Shown here one piece after another: positions 17,675-28,038 of a DNA stretch of 64,000 bases. The translations under genes and the position numbers were made by a program. This DNA comes from Collimonas antrihumi. Its GTDB lineage: Bacteria > Pseudomonadota > Gammaproteobacteria > Burkholderiales > Burkholderiaceae_D. Position 1 is the first letter of the stretch. Each line of letters begins with the position of its first letter. Where the stretch lies: positions 62,001 through 126,000 of the forward strand of contig NZ_JAGQED010000004.1 in assembly GCF_018304965.1 (NCBI RefSeq), in the 5' to 3' direction. The notes under the pieces were generated by a model that did no database searches, was not told where the DNA came from, and was given only the letters and a program-made list of their open reading frames with translations.

Positions 17675-18574
17675 GTGAAATCCTTTTTCCAAAATCGAAT
17701 TCTGGTCGGCGCCATCGCGGCGTCGGTACTGGCGCATGCAGCGTTGCTGGCGGTACGGTTTGCGGCGCCGGAAGCCTTCAAGCTGAAGCCCACCGATCCT
17801 GCGCTGGAAGTGATCCTGGTTAACGCCAAGCACAATACCAGGCCGGTCAAGCCGGAGGCGCTGGCGCAAGCCAATCTGGATGGTGGCGGCAATGCCGATG
17901 CCGGCCGCGCCAAGTCGCCGCTGCCAGATATGCGCAAGTCGGAAGATGGCGACAACGTCCAGGCTACCAAGCGCCGGATCGAGCAGCTGGAACAGCAACA
18001 GCAGCAAATGCTGGCGCAAATGCGCAAGGACACGCCGTTGAAGATGCCGGCCATGGATCTGCACGACAAAGCCAGCGAGAACACGCCACAGCCTACCGGC
18101 AGCGATCTGGTCGAGAGCGCCAAGGCGATCGCCCGCAAGGAAGCGGAAATCGCCAAGAATATCGACGATTACAACAAGCGGCCGAAAAAGACGCAGATCA
18201 CCCCGAGCACGCGTGCAGTCGGCTACGCCGCCTATTACAAGTCGTTCCAGGACAAGGTCGAAAAGCTGGGCACCTTGAATTTCCCGAAAAAGAACGGCAA
18301 GAATCTGTACGGCAGACTGGTGGTGTACATTCCTATTTACCAGGACGGCTCGCTGTATACGAGAGAGGGCGGTCCGAGAATCGAGCGTGGTTCCGGCAAT
18401 CCTGACCTTGATCGTGCAACCCTGAAAATTATTGAGCGCTCCGCACCGTTCGGGCGCTTCCCCGAAAATATGCGCAGCAGCGGCAAAGACGATGTGTGGG
18501 AGGTTATCTCCACTTTCGAGTTTACCCGCGAGGGGCTGCTGGAAGCGCAACTGATGGGCGGGAGTAATCAATGA
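17675..18574 (+). CDS. TonB-like energy-transducer protein
   Basis: A 299-residue single-pass protein that starts with GTG at 17675. The signal anchor is at about residues 8-28 (ILVGAIAASVLAHAALLAV). A long periplasmic linker carries a Gln-rich coiled coil (RRIEQLEQQQQQMLAQMRKD). The C-terminal domain has the TonB/TolA-like pattern GRLVVYIPIYQDGSLYTREG, with DLDRATLKIIERSAPFGRFP. The usual long Pro-Lys stretch of TonB is missing, and no exbB/exbD genes are adjacent, so a TolA-like or stand-alone role is possible. The stop codon overlaps aroE by four bases (ATGA). Confidence 0.75.
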   Translation: MKSFFQNRILVGAIAASVLAHAALLAVRFAAPEAFKLKPTDPALEVILVNAKHNTRPVKPEALAQANLDGGGNADAGRAKSPLPDMRKSEDGDNVQATKRRIEQLEQQQQQMLAQMRKDTPLKMPAMDLHDKASENTPQPTGSDLVESAKAIARKEAEIAKNIDDYNKRPKKTQITPSTRAVGYAAYYKSFQDKVEKLGTLNFPKKNGKNLYGRLVVYIPIYQDGSLYTREGGPRIERGSGNPDLDRATLKIIERSAPFGRFPENMRSSGKDDVWEVISTFEFTREGLLEAQLMGGSNQ

Positions 18575-19410
18575 CAGCTGTAACCCCATTTGCCGCCTAC
18601 GTCGTGATCGGCAATCCGATTGCGCATAGCAAGTCTCCCGACATCCATGCGCGCTTTGCTGCCGCTACCGGTCAAGACATGAGGTATGCACGCTTGCTGG
18701 CGCCGCTCGACGGTTTTGTCGCGACGGTGCGGGAGTTCGTCGCGCAGGGCGGGCGTGGTGCCAATGTCACCGTGCCATTCAAGCTGGAAGCGTATGCGCT
18801 TGCCAGCAGGTTGTCGGCCCGAGCCAAGGCCGCAGGCGCGGTGAATACCTTGAAATTCGAAGGCGATGAAATATTGGGCGATAACACCGATGGCGTCGGC
18901 CTGGTCAACGATATCGTGTGTAATGCCGGTTTCGACCTGGCGCATAAAAAAATCCTGTTGCTGGGCGCCGGCGGCGCCGCGCGCGGCGTCATGCTGCCGC
19001 TGTTGGAGTGCCGGCCGGCGCAGCTGACGATTGCCAATCGCACCACCGCCAAGGCGCTCGAGCTGGTGCAGCAGTTCCAGCAATTTAGCGGCGACGATTG
19101 CACATTGAACGCTTGCGGTTTTGCCGAAGTACAGCAGCAATACGATCTGGTGATCAATGCTACCTCCGCCAGTTTGCAGGCCGAGGTGCCGCCAATTGCA
19201 GCCAGCGTATTCGGCCCGGCGACACTGGCCTACGACATGATGTACGGTGCGCAGCCAACCGTATTCATGCAGTTTGCTGCAACCCATGGCACTCAGGTGC
19301 GCGACGGTTTGGGCATGCTGGTAGAGCAGGCGGCAGAATCGTTTTTTGTCTGGCGTGGTGTGCGGCCGCATACCGACGCAGTATTTGCCGCGTTGCGCGC
19401 GCAGCTGTGA
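18571..19410 (+). CDS. aroE: Shikimate dehydrogenase (AroE)
   Basis: An NADPH-dependent reductase of 3-dehydroshikimate in aromatic amino-acid synthesis. The 279-residue protein shows the substrate-site start VVIGNPIAHSKSPDIHARF, the catalytic Lys71 in GANVTVPFK, Asp104 and Asp107 in GDNTDGVG, the nucleotide-binding loop LLLGAGGAARGV and the NRTTAKALEL segment expected to read NADP. Start and length fit the family. It is coupled to the TonB-like gene by overlap and followed, after 59 bases, by mtgA. Confidence 0.96.
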   Translation: MTAVTPFAAYVVIGNPIAHSKSPDIHARFAAATGQDMRYARLLAPLDGFVATVREFVAQGGRGANVTVPFKLEAYALASRLSARAKAAGAVNTLKFEGDEILGDNTDGVGLVNDIVCNAGFDLAHKKILLLGAGGAARGVMLPLLECRPAQLTIANRTTAKALELVQQFQQFSGDDCTLNACGFAEVQQQYDLVINATSASLQAEVPPIAASVFGPATLAYDMMYGAQPTVFMQFAATHGTQVRDGLGMLVEQAAESFFVWRGVRPHTDAVFAALRAQL

Positions 19411-19469
19411 GTGTTTGTCTAATCGGTTGTTCAGTTGTTTGTTAAGTTAATTATTTGCAGGAAATCAAG

Positions 19470-20165
19470 ATGAAGTCAGCTGGCAAAATTTTCCTGCGCT
19501 TATGCATGCTGCTGATCGCCGCAGTTCTGCTGTTGCAGGTTTATTTTTTCGTACAGATCTGGTGGTGGGTCGATCATAATCCTGGCTCCACCAGCTTCAT
19601 GCGGCATCGCTTGTCGGAGTTGCAGGAAACCGTGCCTGACGCGCAGTTGCAATTCAAATGGGTGCCCTACGCACGGATCTCGACCAATCTGAAGCGGGCG
19701 ATCATCGCCTCTGAAGACGCCAATTTCTCCGAACATGACGGCGTCGACTGGGATGCCCTGCAACAGGCCTACGAGAAAAATACCAAGAAAGGCAAGGTGG
19801 TGCGCGGCGGTTCCACCATCACCCAGCAACTGGCGAAAAACCTGTTCTTGTCCGGTGAACGCAGTTACCTGCGCAAGGGGCAGGAACTGATCATCACCTA
19901 CATGCTTGAGTTCTGGATGGATAAGGAACGCATATTTGAAATTTACCTGAACGTGGTGGAGTGGGGCAACGGCGTTTTCGGCGCCGAGGCAGCGGCCCAG
20001 CATTACTTTAAAACTTCTGCCAGCAATCTCGGCGCCAGCCAGGCGGCGCGACTCGCAGTGATGCTGCCGAAGCCGCGTTTTTTCGATAAGAATCGCAACT
20101 CTGCTTATTTGTCGCAACGCACCGGCCTGATCTTGCGACGCATGGGATCGGCTGAATTGCCTTAA
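19470..20165 (+). CDS. mtgA: Monofunctional biosynthetic peptidoglycan transglycosylase (MtgA)
   Basis: Polymerises lipid II into glycan strands at the inner membrane. The 231-residue protein has one N-terminal membrane anchor (about residues 9-32, [20 protein letters not shown]) and a GT51 domain. Catalytic Glu82 is in [16 protein letters not shown], and the family motifs [33 protein letters not shown] and [18 protein letters not shown] are present. The start is placed at 19470, seven bases after GCAGGA; a TTG five codons upstream is less likely. No transpeptidase domain follows, which distinguishes it from class A penicillin-binding proteins. Confidence 0.96.
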   Translation: MKSAGKIFLRLCMLLIAAVLLLQVYFFVQIWWWVDHNPGSTSFMRHRLSELQETVPDAQLQFKWVPYARISTNLKRAIIASEDANFSEHDGVDWDALQQAYEKNTKKGKVVRGGSTITQQLAKNLFLSGERSYLRKGQELIITYMLEFWMDKERIFEIYLNVVEWGNGVFGAEAAAQHYFKTSASNLGASQAARLAVMLPKPRFFDKNRNSAYLSQRTGLILRRMGSAELP

Positions 20166-20267
20166 TATACGGGCCTGCGAAAGTTGTTTAAATTGCAGCG
20201 AATGCCGATGATCGGGACGCACGAAATTTAACAGCAGCTTCTCTGAAAAACAGTCTCCGAGGTAAGC

Positions 20268-21233
20268 ATGATCAATGTATTTGTTTTGCAAAATGGCCGC
20301 CTCAACCAGGTCAACATCGAGAGTCACAGCGACCTTGAGAAAGTGCAGCCGGTATGGGTCGACCTGACCGAACCGAACGACCAGGAGCGTGCCTGGGTCA
20401 AGAGCATTTACGGCGTGACCTTGCCAGGTGAAGACGAAGTCAAGGATATCGAGGCCTCCGCCCGCTATTACGAAGCCGAAAACGGCGACCTGCATCTGCG
20501 CACCGATTTTCTGTTTGAGGAAGACGACGGCCCGTCGTCGACCGTCACCGTGGCCTTTATCCTGGCGCGCAATATCTTGTTTTCGGTGCACGGAGAAGAT
20601 CTGCCGGTGTTTCGCCTGGTGCGCATGCGTGCGCGTTCGCGGCCGGGGTCTATCAGCGACTACAAGGACGTTCTGCTGGATCTGTACCAGACCGATGCCG
20701 AGTACTCCGCCGACGCCCTGGAGGGTGTTTACAAGAAGCTGGACGAGGTCAGCCAGCGTGTACTGCAAAAGAAACTCACCGACCAGGCCGCAGCCGAAGC
20801 TTTGAGCGCCATGGCGCATGAAGAGGATTTGAACGGCCGGATCCGGCGCAACATGATGGATACGCGCCGCGCGGTAAGTTTCTTGATGCGTGGGCGCTTA
20901 TTGAATGTGGATCAGTTTGAAGATGCGCGCCAGATCCTGCGCGACATTGAATCGCTGGACGGCCACACCGCCTTCCTGTTCGACAAGATCAACTTCCTGA
21001 TGGATGCAACGGTCGGTTTCATCAATATCAATCAAAACAAGATCATCAAGATATTCTCGGTTGCGTCGGTAGCGTTTTTACCGCCGACCTTGATTGCCAG
21101 TATCTACGGCATGAACTTTCGCTTCATGCCAGAGTTCGACTGGTCTCTCGGTTATCCGTTTGCGCTGGTCTTGATGGTGTGTTCAGCGATCACGCCGTTC
21201 TGGTATTTCCGCCGGCGCGGTTGGCTAAACTAA
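20268..21233 (+). CDS. corA: CorA-family Mg2+ transporter
   Basis: An inner-membrane divalent-cation channel, normally a homopentamer. The 321-residue protein has a large acidic cytoplasmic N-terminal domain and two C-terminal membrane helices. The signature YGMNF lies at Gly281-Met282-Asn283 at the end of the first helix, and the second helix ends in a basic tail (FRRRGWLN). GAGGT lies before the ATG at 20268. A REP doublet immediately downstream separates it from the convergent hemL. The family could also carry Co2+ or Ni2+. Confidence 0.93.
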   Translation: MINVFVLQNGRLNQVNIESHSDLEKVQPVWVDLTEPNDQERAWVKSIYGVTLPGEDEVKDIEASARYYEAENGDLHLRTDFLFEEDDGPSSTVTVAFILARNILFSVHGEDLPVFRLVRMRARSRPGSISDYKDVLLDLYQTDAEYSADALEGVYKKLDEVSQRVLQKKLTDQAAAEALSAMAHEEDLNGRIRRNMMDTRRAVSFLMRGRLLNVDQFEDARQILRDIESLDGHTAFLFDKINFLMDATVGFININQNKIIKIFSVASVAFLPPTLIASIYGMNFRFMPEFDWSLGYPFALVLMVCSAITPFWYFRRRGWLN

Positions 21234-21240
21234 GAAAGAA

Positions 21241-21303
21241 GGGTGGGCATGAATGCCCACGCCGAGGTGCAACCAACTGGGTGGGCATTCATGCCCACCC
21301 TAC
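21241..21303. repeat. REP family 1 doublet between corA and hemL
   Basis: GGGTGGGCATGAATGCCCAC (21241-21260) and GGGTGGGCATTCATGCCCAC plus CC (21280-21301) are each internally palindromic and also pair with one another at their ends. The element fills the gap between two convergent genes and may serve as a bidirectional transcript end. Confidence 0.85.
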
Positions 21304-21304
21304 A

Positions 21305-22588
<1,284 letters not shown>

Positions 22589-22650
22589 GTACTTAATCGT
22601 CGGAAATAAATGTGGGTAAGGTGCTGTTTCGAGAATCGCGCAACAAAAAA

Positions 22651-23502
22651 TCAGGGGGCGTCGCCGACATCCTCGTCACGCCGTTCCAGGCCCTCTTCAC
22701 GAGCCCAGAAATACCGGTCAGGGATCAGTTTCCCCATCCCCAGCCGTTGCGCGGCGGTGACTGCTGCCAAGGTGAATTCCTGCGCTTCGGAAACTGCCTC
22801 AGGTACGTCAAGACCGTTTGCCAGCATCGCTGCAATCGCCGCCGACAAAGTGGTGCCGGCGCCGCTGAACGAGCCGGAAACGCGCGGCCACGAGTCTTGC
22901 CGGACCACGCCCGATTCACTGAACAGGGTGTTGCCGACTTCGGCGGCCGAGGTTGGCGTGCCGGTGACGAACAAGTATTCGCAGCCGAGTTCGATGATGC
23001 GCATCGCGTCGACGCTCATCATGTCTTCGGACGACGGTTCGCGCCAGGTTTCCGCCAGGCGCGCCAACTCGACCGCCGATACCAGCATCACCGTGGTTTG
23101 CGGAACCAGCAGTTCGCGGATCGCGGTCAGCAAGTCTTCGCTGTCTTGCCCCTGATCTGGCATGGCCGACAAAAAAGGGTCTAGAATCAGCGGGATTTCC
23201 GGATAATCCGAGACAATCTCGGCGATCACCGAGACGCTTTCGATGCTGCCGACGGCGCCTACCTTGAAGGCAGCCACCGGCATATCCTCAAGCAGCACGC
23301 GGGCCTGGTCGGCTACCCAGTCGGCGTCGATTTGCTGGGTATCTTCGATCCGGGCGGTATCGCCGATCAGGATAGACGTGATGACAGAAAGGCCATGGCA
23401 GCCCATGGCGGAAAAAGTGGCCAGGTCGGCCTGAATTCCGGCAGCGCCGACGGGGTCGGCAACGCCGAAGGTCAATATAAGAGGAGAAGTTTGGTTTTGC
23501 AC
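22651..23502 (-). CDS. thiD: Hydroxymethylpyrimidine/phosphomethylpyrimidine kinase (ThiD)
   Basis: Phosphorylates HMP and HMP-P in thiamine synthesis. The 283-residue ribokinase-fold protein matches ThiD in [20 protein letters not shown], in the region after it, and in the C-terminal anion-hole segment [20 protein letters not shown]. The N-terminal loop usually reads GSDSGGGAGIQAD, but here it is [15 protein letters not shown], and the C-terminal motif lacks the common GTGCT form. Substrate range may therefore differ, although this variant is familiar from betaproteobacteria. It is divergent from the rubredoxin gene with only 56 bases between them, leaving no room for a TPP riboswitch. Confidence 0.8.
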   Translation of the reverse strand: MQNQTSPLILTFGVADPVGAAGIQADLATFSAMGCHGLSVITSILIGDTARIEDTQQIDADWVADQARVLLEDMPVAAFKVGAVGSIESVSVIAEIVSDYPEIPLILDPFLSAMPDQGQDSEDLLTAIRELLVPQTTVMLVSAVELARLAETWREPSSEDMMSVDAMRIIELGCEYLFVTGTPTSAAEVGNTLFSESGVVRQDSWPRVSGSFSGAGTTLSAAIAAMLANGLDVPEAVSEAQEFTLAAVTAAQRLGMGKLIPDRYFWAREEGLERRDEDVGDAP

Positions 23503-23558
23503 GGCGGGTAGATTAAGATATCCGACTTTGCATTTTACTTGATTGAAGGGTCGCCGCT

Positions 23559-23753
23559 GTGAGCAATAACGAAACTACCAAAACCGAGTACAAAACCTGG
23601 ATGTGTCTGATTTGCGGCTGGGTCTATGACGAAGAAGCCGGTTTGCCGGAAGAAGGCATCGCGCCCGGCACGTTGTGGGACGATGTACCGATGAATTGGA
23701 CATGTCCGGAATGCGGCGCGCGCAAAGAAGACTTTGAAATGGTTGCCATTTAA
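23559..23753 (+). CDS. Rubredoxin
   Basis: A small one-iron electron carrier of 64 residues. The Fe(Cys)4 ligands are Cys16 and Cys19 in MCLICGWVYD and Cys49 and Cys52 in WTCPECGARKEDF. A GTG start is used at 23559, with GAAGGG upstream at 23545-23550. In betaproteobacteria this gene often sits just before pilG, as here (160 bases upstream), although no functional tie to twitching motility is established. Confidence 0.95.
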   Translation: MSNNETTKTEYKTWMCLICGWVYDEEAGLPEEGIAPGTLWDDVPMNWTCPECGARKEDFEMVAI

Positions 23754-23913
23754 GCCAAATACCACATTTTCATTGTAGGAATATCAAGTTATCGTCTCAA
23801 GTTACAAAATAAATTGAACTTTATCGGCTACCCGTAAGAAACATTGTTCTAAGGAATGTCTTTCTTTGTTACAGTGACGCCGTAGATTTATTTGGATTGA
23901 ATGAGACAATTTC

Positions 23914-24330
23914 ATGACAACATCACTTGGCGGCGTCAACCTGAAGGTAATGGTGATTGACGATAGCAGCACAATCCGGCGGTCTGCGGAGATTTTCCTG
24001 AGCCAGGCTGGTTATCAGGTCGTACTTGCCGAAGATGGTTTCGACGCTTTGGCAAAAGTGAACGATCACAAGCCTGCGCTGATTTTCTGCGATATTCTGA
24101 TGCCGCGCCTGGACGGCTATCAAACCTGCGCCTTGATCAAAAAAAGCGCTAAATTCCATGCTACGCCAGTGATCATGCTGTCGTCCAAAGACGGCCTGTT
24201 TGATCGCGCGCGCGGCGCCATGGTCGGTTCTGACGAATATCTCACCAAACCATTTACTAAAGACAGTTTGCTGAAGGCGGTGCGTCAGCACACCCAGACG
24301 GCGGACGGTGCTATCCCGGTTACTGCTTAA
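23914..24330 (+). CDS. pilG: Twitching-motility response regulator PilG
   Basis: A single-domain CheY-like receiver of 138 residues. The acidic pocket is Asp16-Asp17 (VIDDSSTIRR), the phospho-acceptor is Asp60 (FCDILMPRLDG), and the conserved lysine is Lys112 (YLTKPFTKD). As the first regulator of the pilGHIJL chemosensory set it should receive phosphate from PilL and promote pilus extension, as described in Pseudomonas. The upstream 160 bases are AT-rich and should contain the operon promoter, but I cannot name unambiguous -35 and -10 boxes. Confidence 0.92.
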   Translation: MTTSLGGVNLKVMVIDDSSTIRRSAEIFLSQAGYQVVLAEDGFDALAKVNDHKPALIFCDILMPRLDGYQTCALIKKSAKFHATPVIMLSSKDGLFDRARGAMVGSDEYLTKPFTKDSLLKAVRQHTQTADGAIPVTA

Positions 24331-24396
24331 GGTACTACTCCTGAAGCAGGCTACTGATTTACATAATTTGAAGTACGAAGCAAACAAAGGTTGAAC

Positions 24397-24762
24397 ATGG
24401 CCATACAGAAAATTCTCATCGTCGACGACTCGCCAACCGAGCGTTATTTCCTGACCGATATCCTGGCGAAGGCCGGCTATTCAGTGTCGACTTCCGAAAA
24501 CGGCGAAGGCATCCTGGACAAGATCAAGGCGGACAAGCCGCAGCTGATCCTGATGGATGTGGTGATGCCTGGCCAGAACGGCTTTCAGGTAACGCGCTCG
24601 ATTACGCGTGACGACGACACCAAGGATATTCCTATCATCATCTGCAGCAGCAAGGGTTTGGAAACCGACCGTATCTGGGGCTTGCGCCAAGGCGCGCGCG
24701 ATTACCTGGTGAAACCTATCGATCCCAAGGAACTGCTGGCAAAAATCGCGGCGCTTGGTTAA
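24397..24762 (+). CDS. pilH: Twitching-motility response regulator PilH
   Basis: A second single-domain receiver, 121 residues, with Asp10-Asp11 in ILIVDDSPTERY, phospho-acceptor Asp54 in LMDVVMPGQNGFQ and the conserved lysine in YLVKPIDPKEL. In Pseudomonas PilH opposes PilG and is linked to pilus retraction. The start is taken as the ATG at 24397, six bases after AAAGG; a TTG at 24391 would add two residues. It lies 66 bases after pilG and 64 before pilI. Confidence 0.92.
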   Translation: MAIQKILIVDDSPTERYFLTDILAKAGYSVSTSENGEGILDKIKADKPQLILMDVVMPGQNGFQVTRSITRDDDTKDIPIIICSSKGLETDRIWGLRQGARDYLVKPIDPKELLAKIAALG

Positions 24763-24826
24763 TTGAAACGCTGCGAACGCCGAATTTAACGTTGCTGAAT
24801 TCACGCCAAATGAGCGCCCAATCAAT

Positions 24827-25417
24827 ATGACCCAATCAAGCTCGCATCTGACGGCAGAAGCATCGCCTTCGTCGCTACCTGTCAACAAGGTCGCACTTGA
24901 CGCCGATTCGCGCCGCAGCCGGCTGCGCGAATTCCAAACGCACTTGCTGGAGCGGATGCAAGCCGCGCGTAGCGGTATCGATGAGCAGGAAAATCAGCTT
25001 GGCTTGCTGATCGGACAAACGCGCTGGTTGTTGAATTTGCAAGAGGCGGGCGAAATCGTCGCCGTCGAGCAGATTTCGCGCGTGCCGTTGACTCACGATT
25101 GGTACCTGGGACTGAGCAATGTGCGCGGTACGCTGATCAGCGTGATCGATTTTGCGCGTTTTCAGGGCCATGGCGTGACGCAAATTGACAAGGAGTGCCG
25201 GATTGTTGCTTTCGCACCGACATTTTCGTTCAACAGCGGCTTGCTGGTTTCTCGTGTTTTGGGCTTGCGCAACGTCGCCCAAATGACCTTGCAGGCCGCG
25301 GATTCGCTGGACCAGGCAGGCGCAAGACGCTATCTCGATAGCGATGCGCAGGTCTGGACTGAGCTGAGCATGGCCCAAATCTTGCACGACCCTCGTTTTT
25401 TACAAGTAGGTTTATGA
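24827..25417 (+). CDS. pilI: CheW-like coupling protein PilI
   Basis: Couples the receptor PilJ to the kinase PilL. The 196-residue protein has an N-terminal Ser/Ala-rich and helical segment (about 60 residues) before the CheW domain. The domain is recognised by [40 protein letters not shown] and the terminal strand region with [10 protein letters not shown]. Position between pilH and pilJ confirms the name. The upstream region has no close Shine-Dalgarno match. Confidence 0.88.
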   Translation: MTQSSSHLTAEASPSSLPVNKVALDADSRRSRLREFQTHLLERMQAARSGIDEQENQLGLLIGQTRWLLNLQEAGEIVAVEQISRVPLTHDWYLGLSNVRGTLISVIDFARFQGHGVTQIDKECRIVAFAPTFSFNSGLLVSRVLGLRNVAQMTLQAADSLDQAGARRYLDSDAQVWTELSMAQILHDPRFLQVGL

Positions 25418-25496
25418 GTCCCAGGTACTGTTGCAACGGCGATTGCAACAGCGGCAGTACCCGGTGGCAGCGAATTTGCAATTAGGAGATTCTGTA

Positions 25497-27902
25497 ATGG
25501 CATTCAAACTACCGTCTTTATCCAAGGCGGCCAAGGAAGAGCAGGGCGAAGCAGGCGATCGTTTCATGCAAGACGCATTGATGCATGATCCAGAACAGAC
25601 TGTCATGGAAGAGCGTTTCATTCCTGAGCCGTCGCCCGCGCCGATATTGACGCCGATCGCTGCGCCGGAGCCGACTCCCGCGTCAACATCGTCATTCACC
25701 GCCGCTCCTCAGGAAACTGTCAAAGAATCCGCTGCTCCTGCAACTGCGGCTGCCGGGGCTGCTACGGCTACTTTTGCCGGCGCAGCTGCCAGCATCGCCA
25801 GTCCTGATTCGTCGCCGCTGCCGTTGATCGGCAAGTTGCCGCAACAAAAACAGATCCGTCTTCTGGTGACGGTGCTGGTCGGCGCTTTGCTGCTGACTAT
25901 CCTGTTCCTGTGGCTGAGCGCCAAGAGTTCCGCGATGAGCTCGACCCAGACCCAGATCGCCGGCGACGCGCTGATGCACTCGCAGCGTATCGGTAAGGCG
26001 ACGCCGAATGCGATTCAGGGCAATCCTGAAGCGTTTAAGCAGCTGGCCGACAGCCGCAAGGAATTCAACCAGGATTTGGGCATCTTGTTGAAGGGCGGCG
26101 ATTACAAGGGTCACAACATCGGCACGCCAAGTGCATCGATGGATACCAAGCTGACTGAAGTCAACAAGGTCTGGTCGAATACCGACAAGGCCGCGGACAC
26201 TATCCTCAAGCTGCAAAAGGAATTGACCAGCTTCGGTGTGACACTGCAAAAACTGAACGGTATCTCGCCGAACCTGCTCGATCTGTCGGAACAGATCGCG
26301 ACACTGAAAACCCAAACCGGCGCCACCCCGCGCGAAATCGCCGCATCGTCGCAGCTGGTCATGTTGACCCAGCGTCTCGGTCGCAGCGCGAATGAATTCC
26401 TGACTTCCGAAGGTGTGAACCCGGAAACGGCGTTCTTGCTGGGTAAGGATACCAATACTTTCCGCGACATCGTCAGCGGCTTCCTGAACGGCAGCGACGT
26501 ACTGCGCCTGCCGGCCAGCAAGAGCGAAGAAGAGCGCAGCAAGCTGACTGAACTGGAAAAGAGCTTTGCCGAGTATCAGGAATCGGTGGCATCGATTCTG
26601 GGTAACATGCAAAATTTCGTCTCCGCTAAACAATCGGAACAATTGATCTTTACCGAGAACGAAAACCTCAAGCAACGCCTGGGCGCCTTGCAAGATACCT
26701 ATCGCGATGCACAGGACTCGCAGAGCATCTGGTTCTGGCTGATGTTGCTGGCCGCATTGACTACTCTGCTGGCAGCAGCAGCGATCGCCTGGGTCCAGGT
26801 GCAGGACGGACGTCACCGTACCCACGAAGCTGAGGTACGCCGGATGGAAGCGGAAGAGCAGCGTCTGCAAGCGATCCGCCAGGAAGAAGATGCAAGTAAC
26901 GCCAACGACCAGAACCAGGCTGCGATTTTGCGTCTGATGAATGAATTGCAGGAAGTGGCGGACGGTGACTTGACGGTGCAGGCGACGGTGTCGGAAGACA
27001 TTACCGGCGCGATTGCCGACTCGGTTAACTACACGGTGGAAGAATTGCGCGGACTGGTCGGCCGGGTTACCGCAACTGCACAACAGGTGACAGTGGCGTC
27101 GGACCAGGCGCAAAGCATTTCGATCGAACTGCTGGCTGCGTCGCAACGGCAGTCACGCGATATTCAGGAAACCACGCAAGCGGTTCTCGACATGGCGACC
27201 CAGATTACCGACGTTTCCAAATCGGCTAGTGAATCAGCTGAAGTGGCGCGGCAGTCGGTTAGTGCGGCGGAAGAAGGCTCCAAGGCGGTGGAAAACGCGA
27301 TTTCCGGCATGAACGAAATTCGCGAACACATCCAGGAAACTTCGAAGCGCATCAAGCGGCTGGGTGAATCGTCACAGGAAATTGGTGAAATCACCGAACT
27401 GATTTCAGACATTACCGAACAGACCAACGTGCTGGCGCTGAATGCGGCGATCCAGGCTGCTTCGGCTGGTGAAGCCGGCCGCGGATTTTCGGTGGTTGCG
27501 GAAGAAGTTCAACGCCTGGCGGAACGTTCCGGTGCAGCGACCAAGCAGATTGGCGCGCTGGTACGTACCATTCAGACCGACACCCACGACGCGGTGGTGG
27601 CGATGGAGCGTTCGACGCAAGGGGTGGTCGAAGGGGCCAAGCTGTCAGATGCTGCCGGTGCGGCGTTGTCGGATATCCGGCGCGTTTCGAACCGGTTGGC
27701 GGAACTGATTCAAAGTATTTCTTCCACTACCGAGCAGCAGGCCAACTCGGCAAACGGCGTGGCTACCAACATTCAAAACATTCTCTCGGTTACCGAAAAG
27801 ACGCGGGAAGGTACACGACAGACGGCCTTGTCGATTCGTGAACTGTCCAAGCTGGCAGAAGATTTGAAGAGCTCGGTATCGCGTTTCCGCGTGACCAATT
27901 AA
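25497..27902 (+). CDS. pilJ: Methyl-accepting chemotaxis protein PilJ
   Basis: The receptor of the twitching chemosensory system, 801 residues. The start at 25497 has AGGAG at 25484-25488 with an eight-base spacer; the upstream ATG at 25431 lacks one. An unusual cytoplasmic Pro/Ala/Thr-rich stretch of about 120 residues precedes the first membrane helix (121-141, [19 protein letters not shown]). A periplasmic region of about 270 residues contains PilJ-type repeats such as [13 protein letters not shown] and [16 protein letters not shown]. The second helix is near 411-435. A HAMP-like segment and the signalling hairpin follow, with tip [20 protein letters not shown] and a C-terminal coiled coil. 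No NWETF-like methylation pentapeptide is seen. Confidence 0.93.
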   Translation: MAFKLPSLSKAAKEEQGEAGDRFMQDALMHDPEQTVMEERFIPEPSPAPILTPIAAPEPTPASTSSFTAAPQETVKESAAPATAAAGAATATFAGAAASIASPDSSPLPLIGKLPQQKQIRLLVTVLVGALLLTILFLWLSAKSSAMSSTQTQIAGDALMHSQRIGKATPNAIQGNPEAFKQLADSRKEFNQDLGILLKGGDYKGHNIGTPSASMDTKLTEVNKVWSNTDKAADTILKLQKELTSFGVTLQKLNGISPNLLDLSEQIATLKTQTGATPREIAASSQLVMLTQRLGRSANEFLTSEGVNPETAFLLGKDTNTFRDIVSGFLNGSDVLRLPASKSEEERSKLTELEKSFAEYQESVASILGNMQNFVSAKQSEQLIFTENENLKQRLGALQDTYRDAQDSQSIWFWLMLLAALTTLLAAAAIAWVQVQDGRHRTHEAEVRRMEAEEQRLQAIRQEEDASNANDQNQAAILRLMNELQEVADGDLTVQATVSEDITGAIADSVNYTVEELRGLVGRVTATAQQVTVASDQAQSISIELLAASQRQSRDIQETTQAVLDMATQITDVSKSASESAEVARQSVSAAEEGSKAVENAISGMNEIREHIQETSKRIKRLGESSQEIGEITELISDITEQTNVLALNAAIQAASAGEAGRGFSVVAEEVQRLAERSGAATKQIGALVRTIQTDTHDAVVAMERSTQGVVEGAKLSDAAGAALSDIRRVSNRLAELIQSISSTTEQQANSANGVATNIQNILSVTEKTREGTRQTALSIRELSKLAEDLKSSVSRFRVTN

Positions 27903-27925
27903 AGGTGATTTCCAATACCCCCCCG

Positions 27926-28009
27926 CTGCGTCATTCCCGCGAAGGCGGGAATCCAATTCATTGGGTAGTGTGACGCAGCAATTTGGATCCCCGCGTGCGC
28001 GGGGATGAC
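27926..28009. repeat. REP family 2 doublet between pilJ and pilL
   Basis: GTCATTCCCGCGAAGGCGGG plus AATCCAA (27930-27956) and TTGGATCCCCGCGTGCGCGG plus GGATGAC (27983-28009) are inverted relative to each other and each is a hairpin. CTGCGTCA (27926-27933) and TGACGCAG (27971-27978) add a third pairing. It occupies most of the 136-base pilJ-pilL gap. Confidence 0.85.
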
Positions 28010-28038
28010 GGAGTTTTTAGAGATCCCACGAGGCAGTC

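Noticed and set aside
17669-18589. 306-codon antisense frame across the TonB-like gene
   Set aside because: The sense frame has a signal anchor, a coiled coil and a TonB-like C terminus and overlaps aroE; the antisense has none of these.
19500-20819. 439-codon antisense frame across mtgA and corA
   Set aside because: Both sense genes are intact with active-site motifs; the antisense product is Gln/His/Arg-rich and unrecognisable.
23503-23558. TPP riboswitch before thiD
   Set aside because: Only 56 bases separate thiD from the divergent rubredoxin gene and no thi-box sequence is visible.
27926-28009. Possible CRISPR-like spaced palindromes
   Set aside because: There are only two inverted arms per locus, no direct-repeat and spacer array and no cas genes in the window.
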